Made by a program: the position numbers and the translations under genes. Below the pieces are notes generated by a model, which was not told where the DNA came from, ran no database searches, and saw nothing but the letters and a program-made list of their open reading frames with translations. Below are positions 1 to 6,788 of a stretch of DNA of 7,728 nt, in pieces (position 1 is the stretch's first letter; each line of letters opens with the position of its first letter). The stretch is from Thiotrichaceae bacterium. Its GTDB lineage: Bacteria; Pseudomonadota; Gammaproteobacteria; Thiotrichales; Thiotrichaceae. The stretch is from positions 1-7,728 of the forward strand of contig JALVRY010000017.1 in assembly GCA_027024625.1 (NCBI GenBank), given 5' to 3'.

Positions 1-189
1 GTTTATATTCCACGTAATCACCAAGTAGAAGCCGCGATAAGAGCCGCGGAAGATAATAATGATTACTCCGTATTCCATGCTTTGCACAAAGTGCTAGAAA
101 AGCCTTTTGTAGAACAAACAAGAGCCGAAGCATATATGCAACCACCTAAGCCTGATGAGATTGTAGAACAAACATTTTGTGGGACGTAG
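1..189 (+). CDS. selO: SelO (YdiU) protein adenylyltransferase, C-terminal fragment
   Basis: This is an open frame from the window edge to a TAG stop, giving the last 62 residues of a protein whose N-terminal part lies outside the window. The fragment contains IPRNH near its start, then an AAIRAAEDNNDYS helix, a VLEKPFVEQ segment, and ends in TFCGT. By memory this pattern (PRNH, then AA..., then a P[FY]..Q motif, then an FCGT or SCSS-type tail with a late cysteine) is the C-terminus of SelO pseudokinases. That family transfers AMP from ATP to protein Ser/Thr/Tyr side chains. The cysteine at fragment residue 60 matches the position of the C-terminal cysteine that forms a regulatory disulfide in E. 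coli SelO; this is inference, since its partner is not visible. The kinase-like catalytic domain cannot be checked here. It is followed by a gap of about 100 bp and then trpF in the same direction, so a shared transcript is possible but not shown. Confidence 0.8.
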   Translation, partial: VYIPRNHQVEAAIRAAEDNNDYSVFHALHKVLEKPFVEQTRAEAYMQPPKPDEIVEQTFCGT

Positions 190-289
190 ACATGCCAATA
201 CATTGAAACCACGTAAGTATTAATATGAAAACTCTAATATGCTAGGCTAACCTTCCATTAAAACCAGTTATGAAGATATATTAAATTCA
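190..289 (+). promoter_or_regulatory. Gap upstream of the trpF operon; candidate promoter region
   Basis: This AT-rich 100-bp gap between selO and trpF is the most likely place for the operon promoter. The best match I can see is weak: TTGAAA at 203-208 with TATGAA at 224-229 (15-bp spacing), or a TATGCT at 239-244 without a good -35 box. I see no strong terminator for selO. There is no Trp-codon-rich leader peptide and no attenuator hairpin pair, so classical trp attenuation is not supported. The Shine-Dalgarno match before trpF is poor (GAAG at 272-275, 14 nt from the ATG). Confidence 0.25.
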
Positions 290-907
290 ATGCGAACTAA
301 GATTTGTGGTATTACTTCCTCCAAAGAGGCTCAATTTATCTGTAGCAGCGGTGTCGATGCAATTGGCTTGGTTTTTTACAAAAAGAGCCCTCGCAACGTC
401 ACAATACTGCAAGCTACTGAAATCTGTAAAAGCATACCCCCTTTCATTACGACCGTGGGATTATTTGTCAATATGCCCAAGTCTGAGGTAGATGAAATTC
501 TCGATGTTGTACCTTTAGACTTATTACAGTTTCATGGTGCTGAGCCTCCCGAGTATTGCTCATCCTTTTCCCGCCCTTATATCAAAGCTGTTCCCATGAA
601 AGGTTTAAGTGTTTTCTCTGCTTACGCTGATCAATATAAAGATGCCAAAGCTTTTTTGGTTGACAGTCATGCACCCGATAGCGTTGGCGGTACAGGTAAA
701 ACTTTCGATTGGACTCAAATCCCTACAGATTACCCGAAGCCGATTATTTTGGCGGGAGGGCTGAACCCTGAGAACATTGCATCTGCAATTAAAATGACAA
801 ATGTTTATGCCGTGGATGTGAGTAGTGGTGTAGAATCTGCTCCAGGAAAAAAAGATCAAACAAAAGTCGAAAAATTTATGCAAGAGGTTAACCGTGCAGT
901 TCAGTGA
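290..907 (+). CDS. trpF: Phosphoribosylanthranilate isomerase TrpF
   Basis: Cytosolic TIM-barrel enzyme that carries out the Amadori rearrangement of N-(5'-phosphoribosyl)anthranilate to CdRP in tryptophan synthesis. The 205-residue length is normal for a monofunctional TrpF. The catalytic cysteine is Cys6 in the N-terminal KICGIT motif, and the catalytic acid is Asp125 in LVDSHAP. Substrate-phosphate loops are visible as GGTGKTFDW (133-141), LAGGLNPEN (154-162) and DVSSGVE (176-182). The KSPR motif after strand 2 is at residues 32-35. The ATG start puts KICG at the usual distance from the N-terminus, and an in-frame TAA at 248-250 with no ATG between rules out a longer ATG-started form. It is the first gene of the trpF-trpB-trpA set; its end overlaps trpB by 14 nt. 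In many relatives truA lies upstream; here it is selO. Confidence 0.96.
   Translation: MRTKICGITSSKEAQFICSSGVDAIGLVFYKKSPRNVTILQATEICKSIPPFITTVGLFVNMPKSEVDEILDVVPLDLLQFHGAEPPEYCSSFSRPYIKAVPMKGLSVFSAYADQYKDAKAFLVDSHAPDSVGGTGKTFDWTQIPTDYPKPIILAGGLNPENIASAIKMTNVYAVDVSSGVESAPGKKDQTKVEKFMQEVNRAVQ
882..887 (+). promoter_or_regulatory. Shine-Dalgarno site for trpB inside trpF
   Basis: AAGAGG lies 6 nt before a GTG codon at 894 and within the last codons of trpF. It favours the GTG start over the downstream in-frame ATG at 924, whose own candidate site (GGAAG at 916-920) is only 3 nt away. Confidence 0.5.
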
Positions 908-2108
908 TTTTGATTGGAAGTCGATGCCCGATGCGGCAGGGCATTTTGGGATTCATGGTGGTAAGTTTGCTGCCGAGACCCTAATGGATGCGATTCAGCA
1001 GTTAGAGGATGCGTATTATAAGCTAAAAGATAATGCCGATTTCCAGCAAGAATATGACGATGATTTAAAATACTATGTTGGGCGACCTAGTCCGCTGTAC
1101 TTGGCTGAACGCTGGTCACGAGAATTAGGTGGTGCAAATATCTACCTCAAACGTGAAGATTTAAATCACACGGGTGCTCACAAGGTTAATAATACAATTG
1201 GTCAAGCTCTACTGGCTAAATATATGGGCAAAACACGCATTATTGCAGAAACTGGAGCGGGTCAGCACGGTGTTGCAACCGCAACAATCGCGGCTCGCTT
1301 AGGTTTAGAGTGTATCGTTTATATGGGGGCGGTGGATGTAGAACGCCAAGCTCCTAATGTGTACCGTATGAAATTGTTAGGAGCAGAAGTTCGACCGGTA
1401 ACGTCTGGCTCGAAAACACTAAAAGATGCCTTAAATGAGGCGATGCGTGATTGGGTAACGAATGTTGACGATACCTTTTATGTGATTGGCACAGTGGCAG
1501 GCCCTCATCCCTATCCTGAAATGGTACGTGATTTCCAAACGATAATTGGACGTGAAGCTCGTCAACAAATTCAGGAGCAAGCGGGTTGTTTGCCTGATGC
1601 TTTGGTGGCGTGTGTAGGCGGTGGCTCGAATGCAATTGGTTTATTCCATGAGTTTTTAGGTGATGAAGCGGTAAAAATCTACGGTGTTGAAGCCGCAGGT
1701 GATGGCTTAGATACGGATCGACATGCAGCCACCTTATGCAAAGGTAAACCGGGTGTATTACATGGTAATCGCACCTATTTAATCAATGATCCTAATGGTC
1801 AAATTATTGAAACACATTCAATTTCGGCAGGCTTAGATTATCCCGGTGTTGGCCCTGAGCATTCATGGCTTAAAGATATTGGTCGTGCTGAATATGTGGC
1901 AGTGGATGACAAAGAGGCAATGGAAGCTTTCCACGCTCTAACTCGCATTGAGGGTATTATCCCCGCTTTGGAAAGTAGCCATGCTTTAGCCTATGCGATG
2001 AAGTTAGCACCCACCATGTCGAAAGAGCAAAATATCATCGTCAATTTATCAGGACGTGGCGATAAAGATATTAATACCGTAGCAGCGTTGGAGGGCATTA
2101 CCTTATGA
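894..2108 (+). CDS. trpB: Tryptophan synthase beta subunit TrpB
   Basis: PLP enzyme that condenses indole with L-serine to make tryptophan, working as an alpha2-beta2 complex with TrpA. The PLP Schiff-base lysine is Lys97 in [10 protein letters not shown], the catalytic glutamate is Glu119 in AETGAGQHG, and the PLP-phosphate loop GGGSNAIG is at 242-249. A conserved SGRGDKD occurs at 386-392. With the GTG start it is 404 residues, normal to slightly long. The alternative ATG at 924 would give 394 residues starting MPDAAGHFG, close to where many homologues begin (GHFG..GG.F.AETL), so the start is not fully settled; the better-spaced Shine-Dalgarno sequence supports GTG. It overlaps trpF by 14 nt and trpA by 4 nt (ATGA), which suggests translational coupling and fits equal production of the two synthase subunits. 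The IHGGKF N-terminus and overall wording resemble gammaproteobacterial TrpB. Confidence 0.96.
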   Translation: MQFSDFDWKSMPDAAGHFGIHGGKFAAETLMDAIQQLEDAYYKLKDNADFQQEYDDDLKYYVGRPSPLYLAERWSRELGGANIYLKREDLNHTGAHKVNNTIGQALLAKYMGKTRIIAETGAGQHGVATATIAARLGLECIVYMGAVDVERQAPNVYRMKLLGAEVRPVTSGSKTLKDALNEAMRDWVTNVDDTFYVIGTVAGPHPYPEMVRDFQTIIGREARQQIQEQAGCLPDALVACVGGGSNAIGLFHEFLGDEAVKIYGVEAAGDGLDTDRHAATLCKGKPGVLHGNRTYLINDPNGQIIETHSISAGLDYPGVGPEHSWLKDIGRAEYVAVDDKEAMEAFHALTRIEGIIPALESSHALAYAMKLAPTMSKEQNIIVNLSGRGDKDINTVAALEGITL

Positions 2109-2911
2109 GTCGAATTACAGCAACTTTTGATGCTCTAAAAGCTGAAAACAAAACAGCATTAGTCCCCTATGTTACCGCAGGTGATTCTGACCCATCCATT
2201 ACTGTGCCGTTAATGCACAAAATGGTGGAAGCAGGGGCAAATATCATCGAGTTAGGTGTACCATTTTCTGATCCGATGGCAGATGGGCCAACCATTCAAT
2301 TAGCTTGTGAACGTGCATTAGCGCATAACACCAGTTTAAATGATGTGATCAATATGGTCGCAGAATTCCGCAAAACGAATGATAGCGTTCCAGTTGTTTT
2401 AATGGGCTATCTAAACCCGATTGAAGTCATGGGCTACGAGACTTTCGCAAAGAAAGCAGCGGCGGCAGGTGTTGATGGTGTCTTAACCGTCGATTTGCCA
2501 CCAGAAGAAAGTAATGATGTCTTACCTGTTTTTCGTGAGCATGGCTTAGATAGTATTTATTTATTATCACCCACCACCCAGCCAGAGCGTATCCAAAAAG
2601 TATCGGATGCGGGTAGCGGCTTTGTTTACTATGTTTCTCTAAAAGGCGTGACGGGTTCAAATATCTTAGACGTAGATGATGTGGCTAAACATTTAGATGT
2701 GATTCGCGGTATCACCGACATGCCTGTTGGTGTAGGTTTTGGTATTAAGGATGCAGAAACCGCCGCAAAAGTATCATCCATCGCCGACGCGGTTGTCGTG
2801 GGCAGTGTGCTAGTCAAAATGGTAGAAAAAAATGCGGGCAATGCAGACAAGATTATGAATAATATCAGTGATCTGCTATCTTCTATGCGACGTGCAATGG
2901 ATGAGTTTTAA
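2105..2911 (+). CDS. trpA: Tryptophan synthase alpha subunit TrpA
   Basis: TIM-barrel subunit that cleaves indole-3-glycerol phosphate to glyceraldehyde-3-phosphate and indole, which is channelled to TrpB. It has 268 residues, the same size class as the E. coli protein. The catalytic acids fall at the same numbers as in E. coli: Glu49 in [11 protein letters not shown] and Asp60 in MADGPTIQ. The mobile loop 6 region is [10 protein letters not shown] (176-185), and phosphate-binding segments are [10 protein letters not shown] (209-218) and GSVLVK (233-238). The ATG overlaps the trpB TGA in an ATGA arrangement, with a good Shine-Dalgarno GGAGGG at 2090-2095, 9 nt upstream. No defects are seen. 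It is followed by a 43-bp gap before accD. Confidence 0.97.
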   Translation: MSRITATFDALKAENKTALVPYVTAGDSDPSITVPLMHKMVEAGANIIELGVPFSDPMADGPTIQLACERALAHNTSLNDVINMVAEFRKTNDSVPVVLMGYLNPIEVMGYETFAKKAAAAGVDGVLTVDLPPEESNDVLPVFREHGLDSIYLLSPTTQPERIQKVSDAGSGFVYYVSLKGVTGSNILDVDDVAKHLDVIRGITDMPVGVGFGIKDAETAAKVSSIADAVVVGSVLVKMVEKNAGNADKIMNNISDLLSSMRRAMDEF

Positions 2912-2954
2912 CCTAATTCAGGTTTTGGTATAAATTTATAACGAAGGACAGACA
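2910..2954 (+). promoter_or_regulatory. trpA-accD gap with weak hairpin and -10-like box
   Basis: This is the only spacing of more than a few bases between trpF and folC. AACCT (2910-2914) and AGGTT (2920-2924) can form a 5-bp stem with a 5-nt loop, running into TTTT; it is too short to call a terminator. TATAAAT at 2929-2935 resembles a -10 box, but there is no convincing -35 box. AAGGA at 2944-2948 is a good Shine-Dalgarno site 6 nt before the accD ATG. A separate accD promoter is possible but not shown. Confidence 0.25.
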
Positions 2955-3845
2955 ATGAGCTGGTTTGAAAAATTACTACCTTCCACTATTCGTACAGAAA
3001 AAAGTACGGAAAAAAAGAATATTCCAGAAGGCTTATGGCATAAATGTCCTGCTTGTAGTTCAGTTTTATATCGTGCTGAACTAGAGCGCAACAATGATGT
3101 TTGCCCAAAATGCAATCATCATATGCGCATTGGTGGACGTAAACGTCTCGACATTTTTCTTGATGCCGATGGGCGTGAAGAGGTCGGCGCAGGTGTTACG
3201 CCGATTGATATTCTTAAATTTAAAGACCAAAAACGCTATAAGGATCGCATCGAAATTGCCCAAAAAAATACGGGCGAAAAAGATGCACTTATTGTTATGA
3301 AGGGTACAGTACATTCTGTTCCTGTTGTCGTTGCCGCTTTTGATTTTCGCTTTATGGGCGGATCAATGGGGTCAGTTGTTGGCGAGCGATTTGTTCGCGG
3401 TGTGAATCGCGCTATCAAAGATAAATCTCCTTTTATTTGCTTTACCGCCAGTGGTGGTGCTCGAATGCAAGAGGCTTTATTCTCTTTGATGCAAATGTCT
3501 AAAACCTCCGCCGCACTGACACGATTATCCGAAGCGGGCTTACCCTATATTGTCGTCCTCACTGACCCAACGATGGGTGGTGTATCAGCAAGTTTTGCCA
3601 TGCTAGGCGATGTGCAAATTGCAGAGCCTCGTGCCTTGATTGGCTTTGCTGGCCCTCGTGTTATTGAGCAAACTGTACGAGAAACCTTGCCAGAGGGCTT
3701 TCAGCGTAGTGAATTCTTATTAGAAAAAGGTGCAATTGACATGATTGTGAGTCGTAACGAATTACGCGCTTCCATTGCAGACTTACTTGCTATGCTACAA
3801 CACAAATCTAGACCTGCTGAATTAAACGATGCGGACGCTGCATGA
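2955..3845 (+). CDS. accD: Acetyl-CoA carboxylase carboxyltransferase subunit beta AccD
   Basis: Beta half of the carboxyltransferase that moves the carboxyl group from carboxybiotin to acetyl-CoA, giving malonyl-CoA for fatty-acid synthesis; its partner AccA is not in this window. An N-terminal four-cysteine zinc finger is intact (Cys31, Cys34, Cys50, Cys53, as CPAC...CPKC). The crotonase-like core follows, with [12 protein letters not shown] (135-146), [10 protein letters not shown] (165-174), [16 protein letters not shown] (204-219) and [14 protein letters not shown] (230-243). At 296 residues it is close to the E. coli size (304). The start MSWFEKLLP matches the family N-terminus MSWIEK.L and has a Shine-Dalgarno AAGGA 6 nt upstream. 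Its last 17 nt overlap folC. In E. coli the zinc domain also binds acc mRNA, so autoregulation is conceivable here, by family knowledge only. Confidence 0.97.
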   Translation: MSWFEKLLPSTIRTEKSTEKKNIPEGLWHKCPACSSVLYRAELERNNDVCPKCNHHMRIGGRKRLDIFLDADGREEVGAGVTPIDILKFKDQKRYKDRIEIAQKNTGEKDALIVMKGTVHSVPVVVAAFDFRFMGGSMGSVVGERFVRGVNRAIKDKSPFICFTASGGARMQEALFSLMQMSKTSAALTRLSEAGLPYIVVLTDPTMGGVSASFAMLGDVQIAEPRALIGFAGPRVIEQTVRETLPEGFQRSEFLLEKGAIDMIVSRNELRASIADLLAMLQHKSRPAELNDADAA

Positions 3846-5079
3846 ATGGCTGGATTGGCAGGAAAAGCTTCACCTGTCATCCATTGATCTTGGCTTAGAC
3901 CGCATTCGAGTTGTTGCCGAACGACTCAAACTCCTAAACCTTCCTTTTCCTGTGATTAGCGTTGCTGGGACTAATGGCAAAGGCTCTAGCGTCGCCTTTT
4001 TACATGCCATACTATCCGCACAAGGCTATAAAACAGGAGCGTACACCACCCCTCACATTGTTGATTATAATGAACGAATTGCAATCGCTGGCAAACCGCT
4101 ATCTGATGAATCTATCTGCCAAGCTTTTGAGAAAATAGACCAAGCCCGTGGCGATACTAGCCTTACTTACTTTGAATTTGGAACTTTAGCTGCCGTACTC
4201 TGTTTTGTAGAGCAACAAGTTGATGTTGCCATATTGGAAGTGGGCTTAGGTGGAAGGCTGGATGCTGTCAATCTGTGGGATGCTGATCTTGCTCTCATTA
4301 CTACCATTGCGATTGATCATGTTGATTGGCTGGGTGATGACCGTGAAACTATCGGCAGGGAAAAAGCAGGTATTATGCGAGCAAATCGTCCTGCTGTTTG
4401 TGGCGAAGCAATACCGCCAAAATCTATTGCAACTGTTGCTAATGAACTTGGTGCAAATTTATTTCAATACACACAAGATTATTCATACAGCATCCATAAT
4501 AATAACTGGCAGTGGAAAGGGTTTGGAATAGAGTATAAAAACCTCCCGACACCTGCATTGTTAGGGGAATATCAATACCAAAATGCCGCTATGGTAATTG
4601 CAGGCTTATCTCGATCTTGTATCCAAGTTGATGAAAGCAGTATTCGTCAAGGTTTACAAACGGCACATGTCGCAGGGCGTTTGCAAAAGCTACAAAATAG
4701 TCCAGAAATATTGCTTGATGTTGCTCATAACGCCCAAGCTGCACAGCAATTTGCAAATTTTTTACAAAAAAATGAAATTAAGGGCAAAACTCGAGCGATT
4801 TTTTCTATACTCTGCGATAAGGATTTAGAGTCTGTCGTTTTAAGTATGCGTTCCATCGTTGATGAATGGCACTTAATCGCACTAAATGATTCTCGTGCAA
4901 TACCTATAAAACAATTAGAATCACAATTAAATCAGCTAGGACTGCAAACAGTTTCTGGCTACAATGACTTCGCTGACGTATTAAATAGTGTTAAATCAGT
5001 TTCTTCCCCTAACGATAGGGTAGTCATATTTGGTTCTTTTCTGGTAGTATCGGGAGTAATATCAGTTTCCTCAGGCTGA
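3829..5079 (+). CDS. folC: Bifunctional dihydrofolate/folylpolyglutamate synthase FolC
   Basis: Mur-ligase-type ATP-dependent enzyme that adds glutamate to dihydropteroate and then to folates. The P-loop GTNGKGS is at 47-53, followed by TTPH (73-76) and NERI (81-84), YFEFGT (114-119), [12 protein letters not shown] (137-148) and IDHVDWLGD (162-170). The lysine usually carbamylated in this superfamily is Lys179 in REKAGI. GRLQ (283-286) and LDVAHN (296-301) mark the C-terminal glutamate-ligase domain, which runs to FGSF at 401-404. It has 416 residues, normal for the family. The ATG lies within accD (17-nt overlap) and has no clear Shine-Dalgarno site, so translation is probably coupled to accD. 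The TGA stop sits between two 8-bp direct repeats, and the downstream SPOR gene is in the same reading frame. Confidence 0.95.
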   Translation: MRTLHEWLDWQEKLHLSSIDLGLDRIRVVAERLKLLNLPFPVISVAGTNGKGSSVAFLHAILSAQGYKTGAYTTPHIVDYNERIAIAGKPLSDESICQAFEKIDQARGDTSLTYFEFGTLAAVLCFVEQQVDVAILEVGLGGRLDAVNLWDADLALITTIAIDHVDWLGDDRETIGREKAGIMRANRPAVCGEAIPPKSIATVANELGANLFQYTQDYSYSIHNNNWQWKGFGIEYKNLPTPALLGEYQYQNAAMVIAGLSRSCIQVDESSIRQGLQTAHVAGRLQKLQNSPEILLDVAHNAQAAQQFANFLQKNEIKGKTRAIFSILCDKDLESVVLSMRSIVDEWHLIALNDSRAIPIKQLESQLNQLGLQTVSGYNDFADVLNSVKSVSSPNDRVVIFGSFLVVSGVISVSSG

Positions 5080-5087
5080 TCCTCAGG
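5068..5087 (+). repeat. 8-bp direct repeat flanking the folC stop codon
   Basis: TCCTCAGG occurs at 5068-5075 and again at 5080-5087, separated by CTGA, so the 12-bp unit is nearly tandem (TCCTCAGGCTGA then TCCTCAGG-TGA). The folC stop TGA (5077-5079) is in the spacer. Loss of one 12-bp unit would remove the stop and leave an open frame into the next gene. Confidence 0.8.
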
Positions 5088-5113
5088 TGATTCATATAAG
5101 TGTTTGATAAAAC

Positions 5114-5119
5114 AAGGAG
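5114..5119 (+). promoter_or_regulatory. Shine-Dalgarno site fixing the SPOR-protein start
   Basis: AAGGAG lies 8 nt before the ATG at 5128. A TTG at 5104 is in the same frame but would be upstream of this site, so I place the start at 5128, not 5104. A further in-frame ATG at 5134 is possible but less well spaced. Confidence 0.7.
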
Positions 5120-5127
5120 CTAATAAA

Positions 5128-6111
5128 ATGGCAATGGATAAAACAACGACAAGAAGAATGATAGGTGCAATTGTACTGGTGCTAGTTGCAGCATTGGTTC
5201 TCGCCTATTTACTAAAAACCAAAAACAACCAACCGAATGTGGCAAAAATGCAAGATGTTACCTTGCCATCATCTCCCATACTGGCATTCCCCAATGATGG
5301 CAGTACAGCGGCAGACGGTGGTGGAACAGCAAATGATTCTGCTACAGGTGGAGAAGGCACAGGCTCGGATAGCAAAGTTGGCTTAGATATTCGCCCAGCA
5401 AATGGTTTAACCCCTGCAGACGATGCAAGCACAGCGGTTGGCAATGCAGCAACACAAGCACAGCAAGGTGCAAACAATGTAGCAGATGCGGGTGCAAGTA
5501 CTGGGTCAAATTCAGCTCAACAAAGTTCAGGTGGTAAAACTGGAACAGCCGACCAAAACCAAGGTACGGCAAACACACCGAAACAAGATGCGAAAAATGA
5601 CATAAAGAAAGCAGATGTTGTTAGTCTTGGTAATGATAAAGTCAATTCCAGCCGTCATAACTCAAACGACAGTAAAGACAAGGATAAAAGCAAAGAGAAC
5701 AAACATAAGAAAGCACCTAAGCCTAAGCTAGTGGGTGAAAAGAGACTACCTAAGCATAGCGACAAACCAAAGAAGAAGTCATCTGATAAAAAGAAGACCG
5801 CTTCTAAAAAATCTAATTCTAATAAACATGCATCGGCTGGCTCTCAATCTTCATCAATTCCAACAGATGGTTTCTCTATCCAGCTTCTTGCCACAGGCTC
5901 TGAAAGCAAAGCGAATGCTGTAAAAGATGAGATGATTAGCGAGGGGTATCCTGCATACACCATGTCAGTTATCCAAAATGGTAAAACACTTTATCGTGTA
6001 AGAATTGGCTCTTATCAAGATAAAGCAGACGCTGATGAAATCCAAGCTAAAATGAAACGTAGATATTTACAGAATTCAAATGTTCAAAATAGCTTAGTGG
6101 TTACCAATTAA
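5128..6111 (+). CDS. dedD: DedD-like membrane-anchored SPOR-domain protein
   Basis: The chosen start gives 327 residues. A short basic N-terminus (KTTTRR) precedes one hydrophobic helix (about 11-29), with no lipobox or obvious cleavage site, so it is probably a type II inner-membrane protein with its bulk in the periplasm. Residues 55-150 are a low-complexity Gly/Ala/Ser/Thr/Asn/Gln linker; 150-235 is strongly lysine-rich. The last 80 residues or so (from GFSIQLLATGS at 248 to the end) form a SPOR domain, with YPAYT at 274-278 and LYRVRIGSYQDKADA at 288-302. SPOR domains bind septal peptidoglycan stripped of stem peptides. Position between folC and cvpA equals E. coli dedD, which helps cell division; E. 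coli DedD is shorter, and the linker here accounts for the extra length. Function in division is inferred from domain and position. The stop overlaps the cvpA start by 1 nt (TAATG). Confidence 0.88.
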   Translation: MAMDKTTTRRMIGAIVLVLVAALVLAYLLKTKNNQPNVAKMQDVTLPSSPILAFPNDGSTAADGGGTANDSATGGEGTGSDSKVGLDIRPANGLTPADDASTAVGNAATQAQQGANNVADAGASTGSNSAQQSSGGKTGTADQNQGTANTPKQDAKNDIKKADVVSLGNDKVNSSRHNSNDSKDKDKSKENKHKKAPKPKLVGEKRLPKHSDKPKKKSSDKKKTASKKSNSNKHASAGSQSSSIPTDGFSIQLLATGSESKANAVKDEMISEGYPAYTMSVIQNGKTLYRVRIGSYQDKADADEIQAKMKRRYLQNSNVQNSLVVTN

Positions 6112-6629
6112 TGACAGCAGATATTCTTGATATAGGAATTGTCGTACTAATCCTACTTTCTACGATTGTAGGGTTAGTTATGGGGTTTATTAAAGAGTTT
6201 TTGACCTTAGGTGCATTACTACTTGCCTTTGGCTTAGCTGTTTTTTATGCCCCAGTCTTGACTCCAGAAATGCCTTTTGCCAGAGATAATGAACTCCTCA
6301 GGTGGGGAGCTTCGTTTGGTATTATTTTTATCGGTTCTCTCATTGTTGGTTTAATTATCAGCGGCCTGCTAAGTTCCGCGGTAAACCGGTTGGGCTTAGG
6401 TGGTTTTGATCATTCACTGGGAGCAATCTTTGGCTTTTTACTGGGTACAATGGTAATTACTTCAATTGTTCTCGTCCTTATGTCTAGCTCTTTATCAAAG
6501 CAAGATGCATGGCAAAATTCTCGCCTAATGCCTTATTTTGAAGAGTCTGCCACGTGGGTTAAGAATGCCATCCCTAATAACTGGAATGATTACGTTAATC
6601 AATATGTAAATAAATCAAGCCCTATATAA
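6111..6629 (+). CDS. cvpA: CvpA family inner-membrane protein
   Basis: A 172-residue membrane protein with four hydrophobic helices at about 7-24, 31-48, 66-88 and 103-124. The family-typical segment LGLGGFDHSLGAIFGFLLG (95-113) precedes helix 4; many homologues have Arg where this protein has His101. The last 45 or so residues are a polar tail. E. coli CvpA is needed for colicin V production and its homologues are linked to envelope and bile stress tolerance; the molecular role is unclear. The start is the ATG in TAATG at the SPOR gene stop, with no good Shine-Dalgarno site, so coupling is likely. The TAA stop is the first three bases of the inverted-repeat element that follows. purF, usually next, is absent. 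Confidence 0.93.
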   Translation: MTADILDIGIVVLILLSTIVGLVMGFIKEFLTLGALLLAFGLAVFYAPVLTPEMPFARDNELLRWGASFGIIFIGSLIVGLIISGLLSSAVNRLGLGGFDHSLGAIFGFLLGTMVITSIVLVLMSSSLSKQDAWQNSRLMPYFEESATWVKNAIPNNWNDYVNQYVNKSSPI

Positions 6630-6638
6630 GTAGGAGTG
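6627..6638 (+). repeat. Left terminal inverted repeat of the element
   Basis: TAAGTAGGAGTG, the exact reverse complement of 6774-6785. Its first three bases are the cvpA stop codon. Flanking bases outside do not continue the match. Confidence 0.9.
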
Positions 6639-6672
6639 CACACATTTAACAATTTACTGGTCTATTTTCCGC

Positions 6673-6733
6673 TATTCAAGCCATTCTCTCAGTCGCGTAG
6701 CTCGGCTATGCTTCTTCGATAATGACTTGAATA
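6673..6733. repeat. Inner inverted repeat and nested hairpin of the element
   Basis: TATTCAAGCCATTCTC (6673-6688) pairs with GATAATGACTTGAATA (6718-6733) at 14 of 16 positions. Inside, GCGTAGC (6695-6701) pairs with GCTATGC (6705-6711) around a TCG loop, with one G-U pair. No U-tract follows on either strand, so it is not a textbook intrinsic terminator, though it could stabilise or terminate converging transcripts. Confidence 0.8.
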
Positions 6734-6773
6734 TCAAAAAATATCCTTCGCAAATTTTGTTAAATTAATTATA

Positions 6774-6785
6774 CACTCCTACTTA
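6774..6785 (-). repeat. Right terminal inverted repeat of the element
   Basis: CACTCCTACTTA, exact reverse complement of the left end at 6627-6638. It ends 3 bp before the stop codon of the minus-strand TPR gene. Confidence 0.9.
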
Positions 6786-6788
6786 GAA

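Larger units (their letters stand above)
6627..6785. mobile_element. 159-bp palindromic MITE-like element with TA-flanked ends
   Basis: The space between the two convergent genes is one large imperfect palindrome. The outer ends are a perfect 12-bp inverted repeat (TAAGTAGGAGTG and its complement). Further in come ATTTAACAA (6644-6652) with TTGTTAAAT (6757-6765), then a 16-nt arm pair matching at 14 positions (6673-6688 and 6718-6733), and a central hairpin (6695-6711). No meaningful ORF is present. The ends can be read as TA plus AGTAGGAGTG, as expected for a TA target-site duplication of IS630/Tc1-mariner-type elements, and the size and inverted-repeat plan resemble Correia-type MITEs. Family membership is inference; I do not recognise the exact sequence. 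It touches both gene ends, so it may also act as a bidirectional 3'-end structure. Confidence 0.7.

Noticed and set aside
270..284. Four-codon mini-ORF (MKIY, stop) just before trpF, a possible leader peptide
   Set aside because: It has no Shine-Dalgarno site, no Trp codons and no attenuator stems nearby; such mini-ORFs are common by chance in AT-rich DNA.
605..883. Minus-strand and off-frame ORFs inside trpF and the other plus-strand genes
   Set aside because: They lie opposite or within well-supported coding genes, have no recognisable domains and no start signals; they are frame shadows.
2910..2926. Rho-independent terminator between trpA and accD
   Set aside because: The stem is only 5 bp and AT-containing, with a four-T run that overlaps the stem; too weak to call.
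5104..5127. N-terminal extension of the SPOR gene from a TTG at 5104
   Set aside because: The AAGGAG site lies inside this stretch, 8 nt before the ATG at 5128, so the extension is unlikely to be translated on its own.
5342..5578. Minus-strand ORFs opposite the SPOR linker
   Set aside because: They arise from the low-complexity repeat composition of the linker and give Leu/His/Pro-rich proteins unlike any known family.
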